A stretch of DNA of 64,000 nucleotides from assembly GCF_001638985.1 (NCBI RefSeq), contig NW_017265135.1:2099223-2163222 (forward strand). Direction: 5' to 3'. The translations under genes were made by a program, and so were the position numbers. Positions 11,725 through 22,923 of the stretch are shown here, piece by piece (within the stretch, counting starts at the first letter, position 1; every line of letters begins with the position of its first letter). The notes beneath the pieces were generated by a model. The model saw only the letters and a program-made list of their open reading frames with translations, did not search any database and was not told where the DNA came from. The stretch is from Phycomyces blakesleeanus NRRL 1555(-). Taxonomy: Eukaryota; Mucoromycota; Mucoromycetes; Mucorales; Phycomycetaceae.

Positions 11725-12571
11725 ATTTTGTTATTATTTTTTAAAGAAACAAGATAAGGAATATGTAAGAGAAACAAGGCAGGAAATATGAATTGATGCT
11801 GGATTTTTTATTGCTGCTTTTTTTTTTCTTTTTGATGAAGTACATATCGAATTAAAAGCTTTGATATCATTTGGCATGGGTATACTTCCCTTGTATCTCA
11901 TAACATTGGACAGCATTCAAGCCACTATCAAACTATGATCATGTTTTTTTTTTAATTATCTGAGTATAAGAGCAACTAACCCTTGCATAATAATGACAAC
12001 AATAAACCGCAGATCAGACTATATGTTTCTTTCAAAGCAAGTGCAAATGATTTCTATTAGACCACCATTGAAGTTAAGCGATCCAATCATTACACGTGCA
12101 ACGTCGATCCATGTACTCTATCACTGCTGACAGATTTTACCTTTATTTGTTTTTATGCTTGAAAAACAAATACTATAAATGATAATAAATACGATTTGTA
12201 TACAGCTATTTTAATTGAAGTTCTCCAAAAAAGATTATGGTATACCACATAATTATGCTTTCAATCAATACAAGATTGTAAAGCCAAGATGAAGTACTTA
12301 TATATATATTTGTATATATGTATATATATGTATATATTTACGTTTAATTATTTATCCGTCAATCTTGAGAAACCAGACAAGACCAAAAAAAGAAAATAGA
12401 GACCGCTCAAAGGTTCTTTTTTAAAGTTTCCTCCCGCACACTTCTTTTCTCAAGTCCAAAAGCACATTGCTAACTAAAAAGCAAGACTATTCAATATATA
12501 CTATTATATTAGCATATTATTCTTATTATTACTAGATTATAAAATAGATACTTAAAATAAGCAGACATATA
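11725..12571. other. Divergent intergenic region
   Basis: About 850 bp between the divergent DPBB and cyclin genes. AT-rich with TATATGTATATATATG-type repeats around 12300-12340 and a pyrimidine-rich block before 12470. No ORF or recognisable site. Confidence 0.5.
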
Positions 12572-13117
12572 ATGAACCAGGTAAAGTAACCACAAATACA
12601 CTCTTCTCTTGTTACTATTCATTGTATTTTACCTGTTTTTTTTTGGGGAAAGCGGGTATTATCAAGTGATGAACTACAAAAGCTCAATGTTTCAACCATT
12701 GGTTAATTTGACAAGATTCTTTACTTTATTTTTTCTTTCTTTCTGAATTGTACATATAAATGTCTGCGTGTGCGTGCGTGCATGTAGTGGCTCTTTACAC
12801 GAGAAGAGTTGATGCAAGTACCGTCTATTGTCAATGATGGAATGACTGTTGCTGATGAGCTGCGTAAGCGAGAGTTTGGCTCAGAACTAATCCAGACCAT
12901 TGGGTGTCGCATTGAACTGTAAGTTTATATTACAATACAAACTTTTTGTATATAAATATCATATGTCGTCCTTAGACCTCAGATCACAGTAGCAACTGCT
13001 TGCGTCTATTTCCACCGCTTCTATGCACGTGAATCCTTTCGAACCTACGATGCTACTGTAAGATTTATACTTATTAAAGCATATACATATTTTGCTAGTA
13101 TATTGTGTCTTGATCTG

Positions 13118-13150
<33 letters not shown>

Positions 13151-13943
13151 GAATATGGCAGCAACGTGTATATATTTGGCATGTAAGGTAGAGGAGTCTT
13201 CACGGAAATTGACGGACGTTGTGGCAGCTCTGACGCATGGTCGGTTTAATCAGACAAATCATGCCCAAGAGAAGACCAAGGTAAATAGTGTTGTTTTTTT
13301 CTGGAGGGTACACCAATTTGATTCTTTATAGTATCAAACACGTTGCCGAGATATGATTCTTGTGTACGAGACTATATTGCTAGAAACCCTGTGTTTTGAT
13401 TTAACAGTCGACAATCCCCATCAATTGATGATTGAACTAGCAGAGGAGATCAGAGGTAAGCAGGCCACTAACAGCCTGAGTAAAGAGGGCTTGGAAGGTA
13501 TTAAACTTGGAAAGATAAAGTGAGAAAAAGGAAAGAGATAGTGAATACAGGCTTATGTATGCATATATTAATATTCTATTAGCACCAGATAATGCAGTCC
13601 AGGCAGGGTGGACCTTTGCAAATGACAGGTATAGTAGAGTCTTCATTGGTAATACAAGGTTTTTACCGTTGATATGCTTGGATAGTTTAAGGCGACCCAT
13701 CTGTTTGTTGTACGATCCACAAATGATTGCTGTTGCGTGTCTATTGATGGGCTATCATATAACAGAAGAGGACTTTCCTATTGATAAAGATACCACATGG
13801 GGTCAAACATTACATCAGGATCCCGAACTCTTACACGGTAAATACTGGGTATACCGAGCTTATAAGATCAGCTCTAATGTTAACTTTCTGTTGTAGAAAT
13901 AATTGAAACACTGGCCAGGCCCAGTAGTGAACGAACACTTTAA
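12572..13943 (+). CDS. Cyclin of the T/K/C type (CTD-kinase cyclin, Pch1/Ctk2-like)
   Basis: Eight exons: 12572..12580, 12788..12918, 12976..13057, 13152..13280, 13332..13455, 13583..13628, 13686..13837 and 13897..13943, totalling 720 nt (239 aa). The first exon is only ATGAACCAG. The N-terminal cyclin box reads GMTVADELRKREFGSELIQT, LPQITVATACVYFHRFYARE, NMAATCIYLACKVEESSRKL. The second box has MILVYETILLETLCFDLTVD, NPHQLMIELAEEI, AGWTFANDSLRRPICLLYDP and MIAVACLLMGYHI. The KVEE and A.TCIYLACK motifs place it with transcriptional cyclins that pair with Cdk9/Ctk1-type kinases and act on RNA polymerase II CTD; T versus K cannot be decided by eye. At 239 aa it is little more than the two folds, with no long C-terminal tail such as metazoan cyclin T/K have. 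Confidence 0.88.
13125..13147. repeat. (TG)n microsatellite at a splice acceptor
   Basis: A TG tract of about 23 bp directly abuts the acceptor AG (13150-13151) of the cyclin intron, taking the place of a normal polypyrimidine tract. UG runs near acceptors can alter splicing efficiency in other eukaryotes. Confidence 0.7.
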
Positions 13944-16009
13944 GTTATAGCGCCGTATTATCCTTTCCTCCGCACCGACCATACTGAAAAAGCATAAGAG
14001 TTTAAAAATTGTGTATAAGGTAAGATAATTAACCCAAACCTTTAAAATGATTTTTACAGATATATAAATTTATATATATTGTGCTTACGGAACAATATTT
14101 TAAATAGCCAACAGAGGATTTTCACAAGCAATACATATATGCACACAACAACAAAAAGCACAGACGCGAAGAACCAAACACCAAACACCAAAACGCACAG
14201 AAAATAACGACCTTGATTTCTGTTCACTGAAGGAGTCTCGATTGTAAAACAAAAAAATGAAGTTATTTTATTGTTTATTTTTCCTTTACCCATTTTTCCT
14301 TAGCACAGCACAGAACAACTTCACATACATACAGCCTGCACGACCAATCTCTCTATCTCTCTATTCCTTGTCTACACGTATATGTATACGCATATATATA
14401 TCAAAAACACGCACACACACACTTACATAGATACATACACACATACACGCATACCAAAAGAAAAAAAAGAAAATGTCATTGGTATCCCTTGATTTATACA
14501 TACAAAAAAGTTTATAATATACAGGACATTATCCGTCTGGTATGGATAAATACACAGAAAGATCAGAAACTAATTCAAGTCTTATTTAATCAAAGATTAT
14601 TTATCTTATCTTATATATATAAATATGCAAAGCCATAATTAATAATATTAATAATATTAAAGGTCGAGTTCAAGCTCATTTAAAGCGGATCACCCTTTAA
14701 CTCATAAAATGGCCAGGTACTTTATTTGAAAGTCTAGTACCCGTTTCCCGTATATTATGTGCATAGCTATTAATTGCTTTTTGTACTCAGTTTTGAAATG
14801 TATAATACAAAATATACAAAATATTGTGAGAATTATGCAAAAAGAAAAAGTAATTAGAATCTGTTTATTGTGCATTTTGTTTATAATCAAGAATTTTGAA
14901 ATTTGTATCTTTTTTAAAAATGAAAAAAAAAAACATAGCAATTAAGCACTGACAGGAAATTATAGACTTTAGTTCAACAGGTCTAGAAAAAAAACCAAGA
15001 TCTTGATATTTATCCATACCCAAAGCATAATATTATATATATATAAAGCATGTATTCCGATAATCTAGGGAAATTCACTAATTTTTGAGACTTTTTTTTT
15101 TACTTCTCAATCAACATCCTTGGTATCCAATAACTTGTTGCAGGTCTTCTTGTAGAATCTCTCAAAAAGACCCCATATTTGAAGTGTGATTATTTAATCT
15201 TAAACCGTATTTTCGCTTAATCATCATACAATTTTTAATTAATGCACTTAGGAAAGTTTTATGATCCATTTTTTTATAGTGTATTCTAGTTGGAGTAAAA
15301 GAAGTAATTATAGCTTTTTAAGAAAATGGAGCTTTAAATACGCCTTTAGCTATAAAATGTATTCTGAATAATAAAAGACAGATACGATTTAACTTGATTG
15401 CCTAAGTTCATTCTGATTGTTTTGCTCTTTTCATACAAGCTCATATTATTATCATTAAGCCGAGCGTTATAATAACTACTCTGCACCTAGTCTTTCTTTT
15501 AGTAATACCAAATAGACTTATCAGCAGTCATCGTAAATTCTATATATTCCACAAAATAAATTAAGAATAAACGCCTCTCTAACTTCTAAAGCTTAGCTTG
15601 CCTACTTTAACTTAATGATACATTATAGCGTTTAAAGAATATTTAGTCTAAACAGATAATTATTATAATTTGAAGAACTTTTTTTAAAAGGATCATTGTG
15701 ATCAAAATGGCAAACTAAATACCAAAAATCAACTATAAAGGCAAATTGGCTAAGCAAAAAAAAACGCTTAATATATTTAAACACATTAAGATCCACAATC
15801 TAAAAGTTACTTGACAGTTATTGCTCGTTTGTGTTTTTTCTACTAAGTAAAGCTGTGTACAAAGTTAATTTGTAATGGTTGACTCTTGTTTTATCAAACC
15901 AACGATGTGTAGAGTATTTACATTGCTAGTTAGAAGATGAAAGATGGGTATAAGCAAACCAGTAAAGGAAAATATTCAGAAAGAAAAAGAAATAGCCTTA
16001 ATCTTTGGT

Positions 16010-16042
<33 letters not shown>

Positions 16043-17626
16043 GCTGTGGGCTAGATAGCATACGGTGGTGCATGTACCATCCTCGACGGTTTCACGAGAT
16101 CTCATTTGTTATTTTTTATTGGATGGTACGGATTCTGTAACTTAGTGTAAAATGATCTGTGTTATTTTTATTTGTGTAATATACCAAGTTCAAATATGTT
16201 TTATACGTATTACAAAAGAAAACAGACTTAAATTAACAAAGTAGACTAATTTGTAGGCTTTGTGCTTTCTGTAAAGAGTGAAAGATAACCCAAGGTTGAA
16301 AGAGAGCGAAAGAAAAACAAATAAATATATTGTGCTTCTCAAAGCTTTACAATGAATCAAGTAACAGGATATTGTACTTACCAAATCCGCAAAGCTAAAC
16401 TTGCCAGTATAAAAGAGAATAATTTCTTTAACATATTTCTACTGCTAGTGCTCTTTATCACACATATTGGGACTTGCGATATTTTCTTTACATTACTTCA
16501 AGACTGGTTTAGATTTGATATATCATTTATAATTATTACAGTCATCATCACTCTAGCTGAATTCACTTTCTGTTGGACATAAATTAGTTGTTTAATAAGT
16601 AACACAGTCAAAGCAAGATCGATAGCCTAAATATTTTATGACAAGTTTCTTGACAGTATTTGGCTTAATAAGTCTCCTCAACTCTGTACTTATCATGGAT
16701 AAAAAGTCTAAAGGCACTTTAACTATATAATTAACGTCATAAGAAACTAACGCTTCTATTTTTTAGAAAACTTTTAACAGCTGTCTATATATATTAAAAG
16801 AATGTGAGAGAGTCTGTAACTTGATGACCCGTAAAACAATGCATAATTCAAACATATTGAATTTTATATTGACCCGTGTATGTACGCATGTGTTTGTGTG
16901 TAATGAGTATATGAGGATAGGAAATATCACCAGAGGTTCAAATTTCACAGGATGTTTTGTATAACTTTAAGAATTATATAATCTTATTAATTCTTTACAG
17001 GAACTACTTTCTATAGGAATAAAAGCCTAATAGTTATCACTAGATTAAGATGCACAAACTCTCAAGGAATTTTTTTTCACATAAGCTGGATGATTATACA
17101 GTGTATCCACTAAATAAGCTATAGTAAATAAGATCTTGTCAAATTAATGGTATATTCTCTCAGCATTAGGTAGGTAGTAGACATATGAATCGTTGGAATA
17201 CCTCGTCTTATTATCCCTACAAATTCTAAAGGTTGTCTGTTTGATGAGCATCACCCCCCTGTATTCAAGATACAAGCAAGATAAATATGGACTCTTTTTC
17301 TATCCAACTCAAGGATAGATCTATACAAAACTAATCATAAAACATACTAGGTGAGTATAGTACTTTAGGCCTAGAACCCCTTTGAGCACTATCTATAACA
17401 TTAGCAACATTGACGCAGGGTTTGAATGACCTTTTTCTGCGATATAAAAACAGTTTCACAATCAACGTATTTGGCTTCTCTTTTTATTTTTTTAGACTGT
17501 TGGATTCCAAAAAGAATACGATATCTGAGCCGCCATCGCCAAGTTTCTTTGTACGTTTGATTTTCCTATCAGCTAACAGGCTATGTGTAGCTTTAAGCAC
17601 AAACATGTCAGTAAGGGGCTTCTCAA
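13944..17626. other. Long gene-poor AT-rich region
   Basis: About 3.7 kb without a gene I can support. Short ORFs here (for example around 14.8, 16.4 and 17.4-17.7 kb) are rich in Phe, Ile, Leu and Lys, as expected from AT-rich noncoding DNA. It includes CA/TA microsatellites near 14400 and the long G tract at 16010. The DNA does not look like decayed coding sequence, except perhaps near its right end. Confidence 0.5.
16010..16041 (+). repeat. Uninterrupted poly-G tract (about 32 nt)
   Basis: A run of roughly 32 consecutive G, after TTTGGT and before AGCTGTGGG, in an otherwise AT-rich noncoding region. Such a tract can form G-quadruplexes. Its exact length may be an assembly or polymerase-slippage artefact. 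Confidence 0.85.
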
Positions 17627-17730
17627 GCACCTACCAAGGCCCTAAACTTTGTTCAGGATTTTCATATACGGATTGGCCAGAGTTTCCGAAATTAATAACC
17701 TTGGACAAAGTTTAGGGCCTTGGTCGGCGC
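17627..17730. repeat. Short inverted-repeat element (about 104 bp)
   Basis: A perfect 20-bp inverted repeat: ACCAAGGCCCTAAACTTTGT at 17633-17652 and its reverse complement at 17705-17724, separated by 52 bp. Similarity extends imperfectly a few bases outward (GCACCT against GCGCCG) and inward. The GC content of the arms is clearly above the surrounding DNA. It resembles a tiny non-autonomous DNA element or a solo hairpin; no target duplication is certain. Confidence 0.65.
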
Positions 17731-18075
17731 TAGAGATGCCACTGACTCTTACAATGTCATCAACACCGTTGAAAAGATGAGGTTGTAAATGCAACGTCCA
17801 TCATTATAACAACTTTTCGGTTTATCTGGTGTCAATAAATGGGTGTAGGCATTTTATTTTTTATCAGTTGGCAAGCTCAAAAATTACACTGATTCAAGTT
17901 ACAGTTTTATTTTCATGCTTTTGCCTTGGTTATTTATACTTTTCAATGGTATATTTATGGTAATAAGAAATTTGACGGAAAAGAAAGAAAATAATATCAA
18001 GATGGGATGGTTGACGACTTCGATAAAATTGTGCAGACATATTCTTCCTCGGTTATATCTATAGATCCACCGCTT

Positions 18076-18483
18076 TCAACACGCAATGGAACTGTTCATG
18101 TTTTTGATAGTGTCATTCAACGTGTGGCCCATTTTTTCTGCTGTTGGACTGCTTGAATATTTCATCACAGTTTTGCTTCGTCCTTTCCAATAGTAGCAGA
18201 AACCATCAAGATATCGAACATTCCCATGGACCCAACACTCTGGTACAGTGTTGAACTCCATCCACTCGTCTGCAATCGTCTCACACCATTCGAAGCCAAT
18301 AAAGCCGGTCTTATCACCAAGCGTTTGGAGCAAAGGAAATACACGATCAATCCAAAATGTACGTTCCCTTTTGATTGTGTATTCAATTGGGCAATTGCAT
18401 TTGTTGGCATGGTCTGTCAATATAAACTGGACAGGTGAAAATATTTTATTGTGGGTGGTACTAGGCCTTGCGCATTTTAGCAT
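18076..18483 (-). pseudogene. Degenerate fragment of an unknown, probably multicopy fungal gene
   Basis: A 135-codon minus-strand frame with clear protein character: TIKRERTFWIDRVFPLLQTL, GDKTGFIGFEWCETIADEW, VRYLDGFCYYWKGRSKTVMK, YSSSPTAEKMGHTLNDTIKN. It recalls a family of hypothetical proteins common in Mucorales genomes (pattern FWVDRV.P.FQ..GDQTG..GF.WCE ... DG.GY......MESS). That recollection is from general knowledge and has not been checked. The alignable part starts abruptly and ends within 20 codons after the last motif, and the usual acidic MESS position reads MKYSS here. I therefore take it as a truncated relic. A further open stretch (18461-18835) overlaps upstream but is hydrophobic and not convincing. 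It lies beside a transposase relic. Confidence 0.45.
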
Positions 18484-18841
18484 TTAGGCTACCCGATGAG
18501 AGCTGGGGAATAATTGAAATTAATAAAAGTAAATCCCTAAATATGAGGGGGAATAAAAAATAGGTAAAAATGAAAGAAAATAAAGAAAAAAGTATTGGAC
18601 AAGGCATGGCAAAGGTGAATAGCCAGCGAAACAGTAAGAGAGCACGTAAAAAACCCCCTGTGGGGGTATAAGCTGGACAACGCGGGTAAATTGGGAACAC
18701 ATTGTCTGTCAGAAGCCGCAAATGTATAAAAATGTCGCTCTCCAGGTATCGAGACAAGTTTCCCTCTTTTGACTGGTTCTGAAGTGCTCTCGTTATGATC
18801 GAAGAATATCTTGTGGAGATGAGCGTGCTCAGCATGAGTTT

Positions 18842-19891
18842 TTAAGTTGCTTTTCTGCTCACAGTATAATATGGAAAACGCGCCTGCAAGACACTAAATA
18901 GACGCTCGACATCTTTCCTTACTCCCTCCTGTGCCTTTGCAAAATTCTTGAAAAAGAGAGGTGATTAGTTAAAAGAATTGAAAGACCGTGATATATACTA
19001 AGGTATCTTTTCTTTCGGTGTCCTAGGATCGTTGAGACTCTTGACGAAGGCACCGTATGTAGGGTATATCCCATCTGTTAGGTAGTACCCCATGTTGTAT
19101 TTGTTGCCATTTACGGAGTAGTTGACAACTGGGGCTTTCTCAGTTGCGAGATCCCTAAACAGATGGGATCTGTCTAAGACATTTATGTCATTGAGACACC
19201 CAGGCAAGCCAAAGAACGCGTGCCAGATCCACGGGTCGTATGAGGCGACAGCCTCCAGCACAATCGTTGGCGTCTTCTCCTTTCCAACAAACTGCCTATG
19301 CCAAGCAGTTGGGCAGTTTTTCCACTCCCAGTGCATACAGTCAAGGGAGCCCAACATTCCAGGAAAGCCTCTGGATTCCCCTTCCTCCAAAAGTCTTTCA
19401 ATATCCTCTTCGCTGGGTGCTCTCAGGTACTCATCACCAAAGACAGCAACTACGGAAGAGCAGAAACGCTTTACACATTCCAAAGCAGTCGACTCTGCCA
19501 TTCTGAATGACTCGTCAAGGGAATCGGCTGGTAGTCCATATGCAAGCATACGGATTGCTACAGATACCTTCTGTAGAGAAGAGAAACCAGGTACACGAGC
19601 AGTATTGAATTTCTGCTCAAAGTAGCTGGCGTGCCCTTTTACACCCTCTAGAACACGCATTAACAAGGTTTTGTTCATTCTGAATCGCCTGCGAAATTGT
19701 TCTTCAGTGTAGGTTGATTCAGGATTGAAATAATCCTCACACAATTGGACATGACCACGTTGTCTGTTGCGATTAATAGTGATGCGAATTTTCTTTTGCT
19801 CATTCACTCTGCAGTCCAAGTTTGAAGAATGATGCTTTGCCATTGTAATCTCCAGGTCACAATCATCGTTTAAAATATTCGTACGCGTCAT
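18842..19891 (-). pseudogene. PIF/Harbinger-type DDE transposase relic (plant transposon protein family)
   Basis: The main frame 19891..18998 encodes 297 aa: a basic N-terminus, then YFNPESTYTEEQFRRRFRMN, SSLQKVSVAIRMLAYGLPAD, SLDESFRMAESTALECVKRF, GFPGMLGSLDCMHWEWKNCP, TIVLEAVASYDPWIWHAFFG, LPGCLNDINVLDRSHLF and NMGYYLTDGIYPTYGAFVKS. Asp residues of the DDE triad sit in SLDCMHW and NDINVLD. After KEKIP the frame meets a stop, but the same frame resumes about 45 nt later with FFKNFAKAQEGVRKDVERLF, which carries the catalytic Glu helix (AQEGVRKDVERLFSVLQ), and stops at 18842 soon afterwards. The interruption has two in-frame stops. The protein also ends shortly after SVLQARFPYY, where relatives continue. 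No partner Myb-like ORF and no TIRs were found. Most likely inactive. Confidence 0.82.
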
Positions 19892-21075
19892 CTTCTACCA
19901 ATGCAAGAAATAGTTTAAGCTCTATTTTCGAGATTTCATAAGAGAATGAAGATTTAAAGAAATGGGGAAGTGGTCAAAATTGAGGCAGTAAGAGCATCTG
20001 CAGCAGTAGCATTGCAACCAGTATCAAATAAAGTGCTCATAAGCCACGACGGGGGTTAAAAGATTTTTTTAAAAAAAAAACAAATGAAGGGTAAAACTTC
20101 AGTTACATAATAAAAAAAAAAGCATTTTTGATTTTCTCGTGACTTCAATTTTGATTGGCTGTGACATTGCTTGTTGGAAGCACTGTATAAATATACACCT
20201 GTTTGTTCTGAGATTCAAATACTTAATATCTTTCTTTCTGTCCCATTCTTTGGTACAGAAAAACATCTTTTTATTAAAACAAAAAAAAAGAATGCAGTTA
20301 AATATTGGTTTCATGAATCAAACAATTTAACGCATAAATAAATAGATATAATTCTATAGGCTATTATGTTTTATTTTGTAGGCTTTTGACCACGTAAATG
20401 CATTACATTACATTGGCCAAGTAAGCTGCTTGGATAAAACCTGCTGCTCTACTACAACTTGTTTATTTTATTTATTTTTATTCCTTTGGCAGTTAAATAT
20501 TTTTAATCAATATTTGGTATACATTGATTTGTTCAATGCATTCTTATCACAGTGGTTCCCTTGTCTTTTAAACATCCTTTGCAGCAAAGAATTTTAGACT
20601 TTTAGTAGTAAGAAAGGCCAAAAAAAATTTAAGTGCATCAGAGAAAACGCGTGCTCTGGTGAAACCAAACTAAGATATTCTTGTAACACACATCTTCTTA
20701 TTCAAAATGAATTAGCCAAATTCAGTGCACTCCAAAAAAACCCTTCCCCCCAAATTTCTCATAAACAAAAATAAGTGAATTGAGTGTAACAATAAACTGG
20801 GTCAGATCCTCCCGCATATAGAACATTTGTCGTACACACACAGCCTGGGAGAAATGGAGAAAATAAACTTGGCGGCCAGATCAAGGCCTATAATACAAAA
20901 TTTAAGCTATGAAAACAATAATACTAGTAAGATGACTAAGCAATCTTGTATATAAATTTGAAGCTTTACTGGTTCTTTTTTTTTAAAAAAAAATTGTAGA
21001 TTTATTAACAGAAAGGAAAAAGTAAGTGGTATGCAATGTTGGACTTTGGCGATGATATTATGTTTTTCTTCACAT
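19892..21075. other. Intergenic region between transposase relic and ALDH gene
   Basis: About 1.2 kb, AT-rich. A TATA-like string (TATAAATATA at about 20186) lies within it. The small ORFs at 20.1-20.3 kb on both strands are Phe/Lys-rich and not supported. The right part should contain the ALDH 3' UTR. Confidence 0.45.
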
Positions 21076-22923
21076 CTAAGCCTGACGGTTGATATTAATC
21101 TTGACAGTCTTAATCTAATAATATAAAGGCGGATTTTTATGCATTAGTTTGTAATACTCTCAAAAAGTTCATGCTGTGTAATATATATATATATACACTC
21201 TCACGATTATGTATCCCACATAATGCTTTCGTAATCTTACCTGAGTGTAGTTGTCCAAAGCATAAACACCATTCTCACGGCCCATACCAGACTCATGGTA
21301 ACCACCAAAAGGAGTGTTGTAGTCAAGTTCGTTGTAGCAGTTGACCCCTAAACACACAGAAGAAAATTAGTTTGCTGCAAAAATCAAGAATAAAAAGCAA
21401 TAGTATATATCCAAATATACAAGTATACTTACAGACAGTACCGGCCTCAAGGCGGTTAGATACTTCGATAGCACGTGCAACATCACTGGTGAACACAGCT
21501 GCAGCGAGACCATAGGTAGTGTTGTGAGCCTTGGCAACAACATCATCAACGTCAACGAACTTGGAGACGGCAACAACGGGGCCGAAGATCTCTTCACGCA
21601 TAATGGTCATATCTTCCTTAACATCAGTGAACACAGTGGGCTCAATGAAGTAACCCTTAGAGCCCCAACGCTTGCCACCCAAAGCAAGGGTAGCACCTTC
21701 CTTCTGACCAGCCTCAATATAACCCATAATACGGTCGAACTGAACCTGAGAAACCTGGGGACCCTGGTAGGTATCATCCTCATGGGGATCACCGAGCTTG
21801 GTCAAGCGAGTGTAAGCCTTGAATTTCTCAATGAACTCTTCGTAGATACCCTCCTGGACATATACACGCGAACCAGCGCAGCAAGTTTGTCCATGGTTGA
21901 AGAAAATACCCTTGTGGGCCCACTTGACGGCCTGGTCGATGTTGGCATCGTTGAAGATGATGTTGGGAGACTTACCGCCCAATTCAAGAGTGACCTTCTT
22001 CAAGTTGCTCTCAGCAGCAGCCTTCATGACCATACGACCGACAGCAGTGCTACCAGTGAAGGCAACCTTGGCAACGTCGGGGTGACGGGAAAGAGCGTCA
22101 CCAGCAATGTTACCGTAACCAGTGATGATGTTGACCACACCAGGAGGGAAACCAGCTTCCTTAACCAAGGCAGCAACACGCAGGGCGGAGAGAGGGGTGA
22201 GCTCAGAGGTTTTGACAACAACGGTGTTACCAGTGGCCAGGGCGGGACCCAACTTCCAGCCCAACATAAGCAAGGGGAAGTTCCAGGGGATAATAGCAGC
22301 GCAGACACCGAGAGGTTCGTGGCGGGTGTAAGACAAGGCACCTTCGGTATCAATGACCTTACCGTGGACCTTATCAGCCCAGCCGGCGTAGTAGCGAAGG
22401 GTTACGGCAAGCTGCTTAACATCAAAAAAGCGGGAAAAGGTGATACCCTTGCCGTTGTCGAGAGTTTCGATCTGAGAGATTTCTTCGTTGTCACGGTCAA
22501 TGAGCTCGGCAAGCTTGTACATAAGAGCACCACGGTCGCTACCCTTGGTCTGCTTCCAGCCATTCTTGAAGGCATCAGTTGCAGCCTTGACAGCATCGTT
22601 GACCTGCTTGGCTTCGGCTAATGTACAAATCCATTGTTTGGTAAGTATGAGAGAATATCACTTGAATACTTGATCTCTATATATAGTACAAACTTACCAG
22701 CCTGGACCTTGGCAGTCAATTCACCAGTAGAAGGGTTGATGGTATCAATGGTGTTTGCACCAGCAACAAACTCGTTGTTAATGAACAAACCAGTGTTCAC
22801 TAGAAAACAAGTGTTTGATTTGGTGTTACTTTATTATCCTATATTTGTTTCTTTTTAAGCCAAAAACTTACAGTTAATCTTGTAGCCCTTGGAGGTAGTT
22901 GCTTCGACGATAAAGTTGGACAT
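21076..22923 (-). CDS. Aldehyde dehydrogenase (NAD(P)+-dependent)
   Basis: Five exons on the minus strand: 22923..22872, 22799..22698, 22617..21433, 21347..21241 and 21114..21076, totalling 1485 nt (494 aa), the usual length of the family. It oxidises aldehydes to carboxylates. Landmarks: GVCAAIIPWNFPLLMLGWKL, the cofactor loop VAFTGSTAVG, VTLELGGKSPNIIF with the general-base Glu, FFNHGQTCCAGSRVYVQEG with the catalytic Cys, REEIFGPVVAVSKF and NTPFGGYHESGMGRENG. The N-terminus (MSNFIVEATTSKGYKIN) has no obvious organelle signal, so it is probably cytosolic, like Ald2/3/6-type enzymes or fungal AldA. Codon use is strongly biased to C-ending codons, second only to RPS15 here, implying high expression, perhaps during alcohol or aldehyde metabolism. 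The last exon contributes only 12 codons (IKTVKININ and the stop). Confidence 0.96.

Noticed and set aside
21524..22621. 365-codon plus-strand ORF opposite the ALDH gene
   Set aside because: It is the antisense shadow of a strongly biased coding exon; the minus strand carries complete ALDH motifs.
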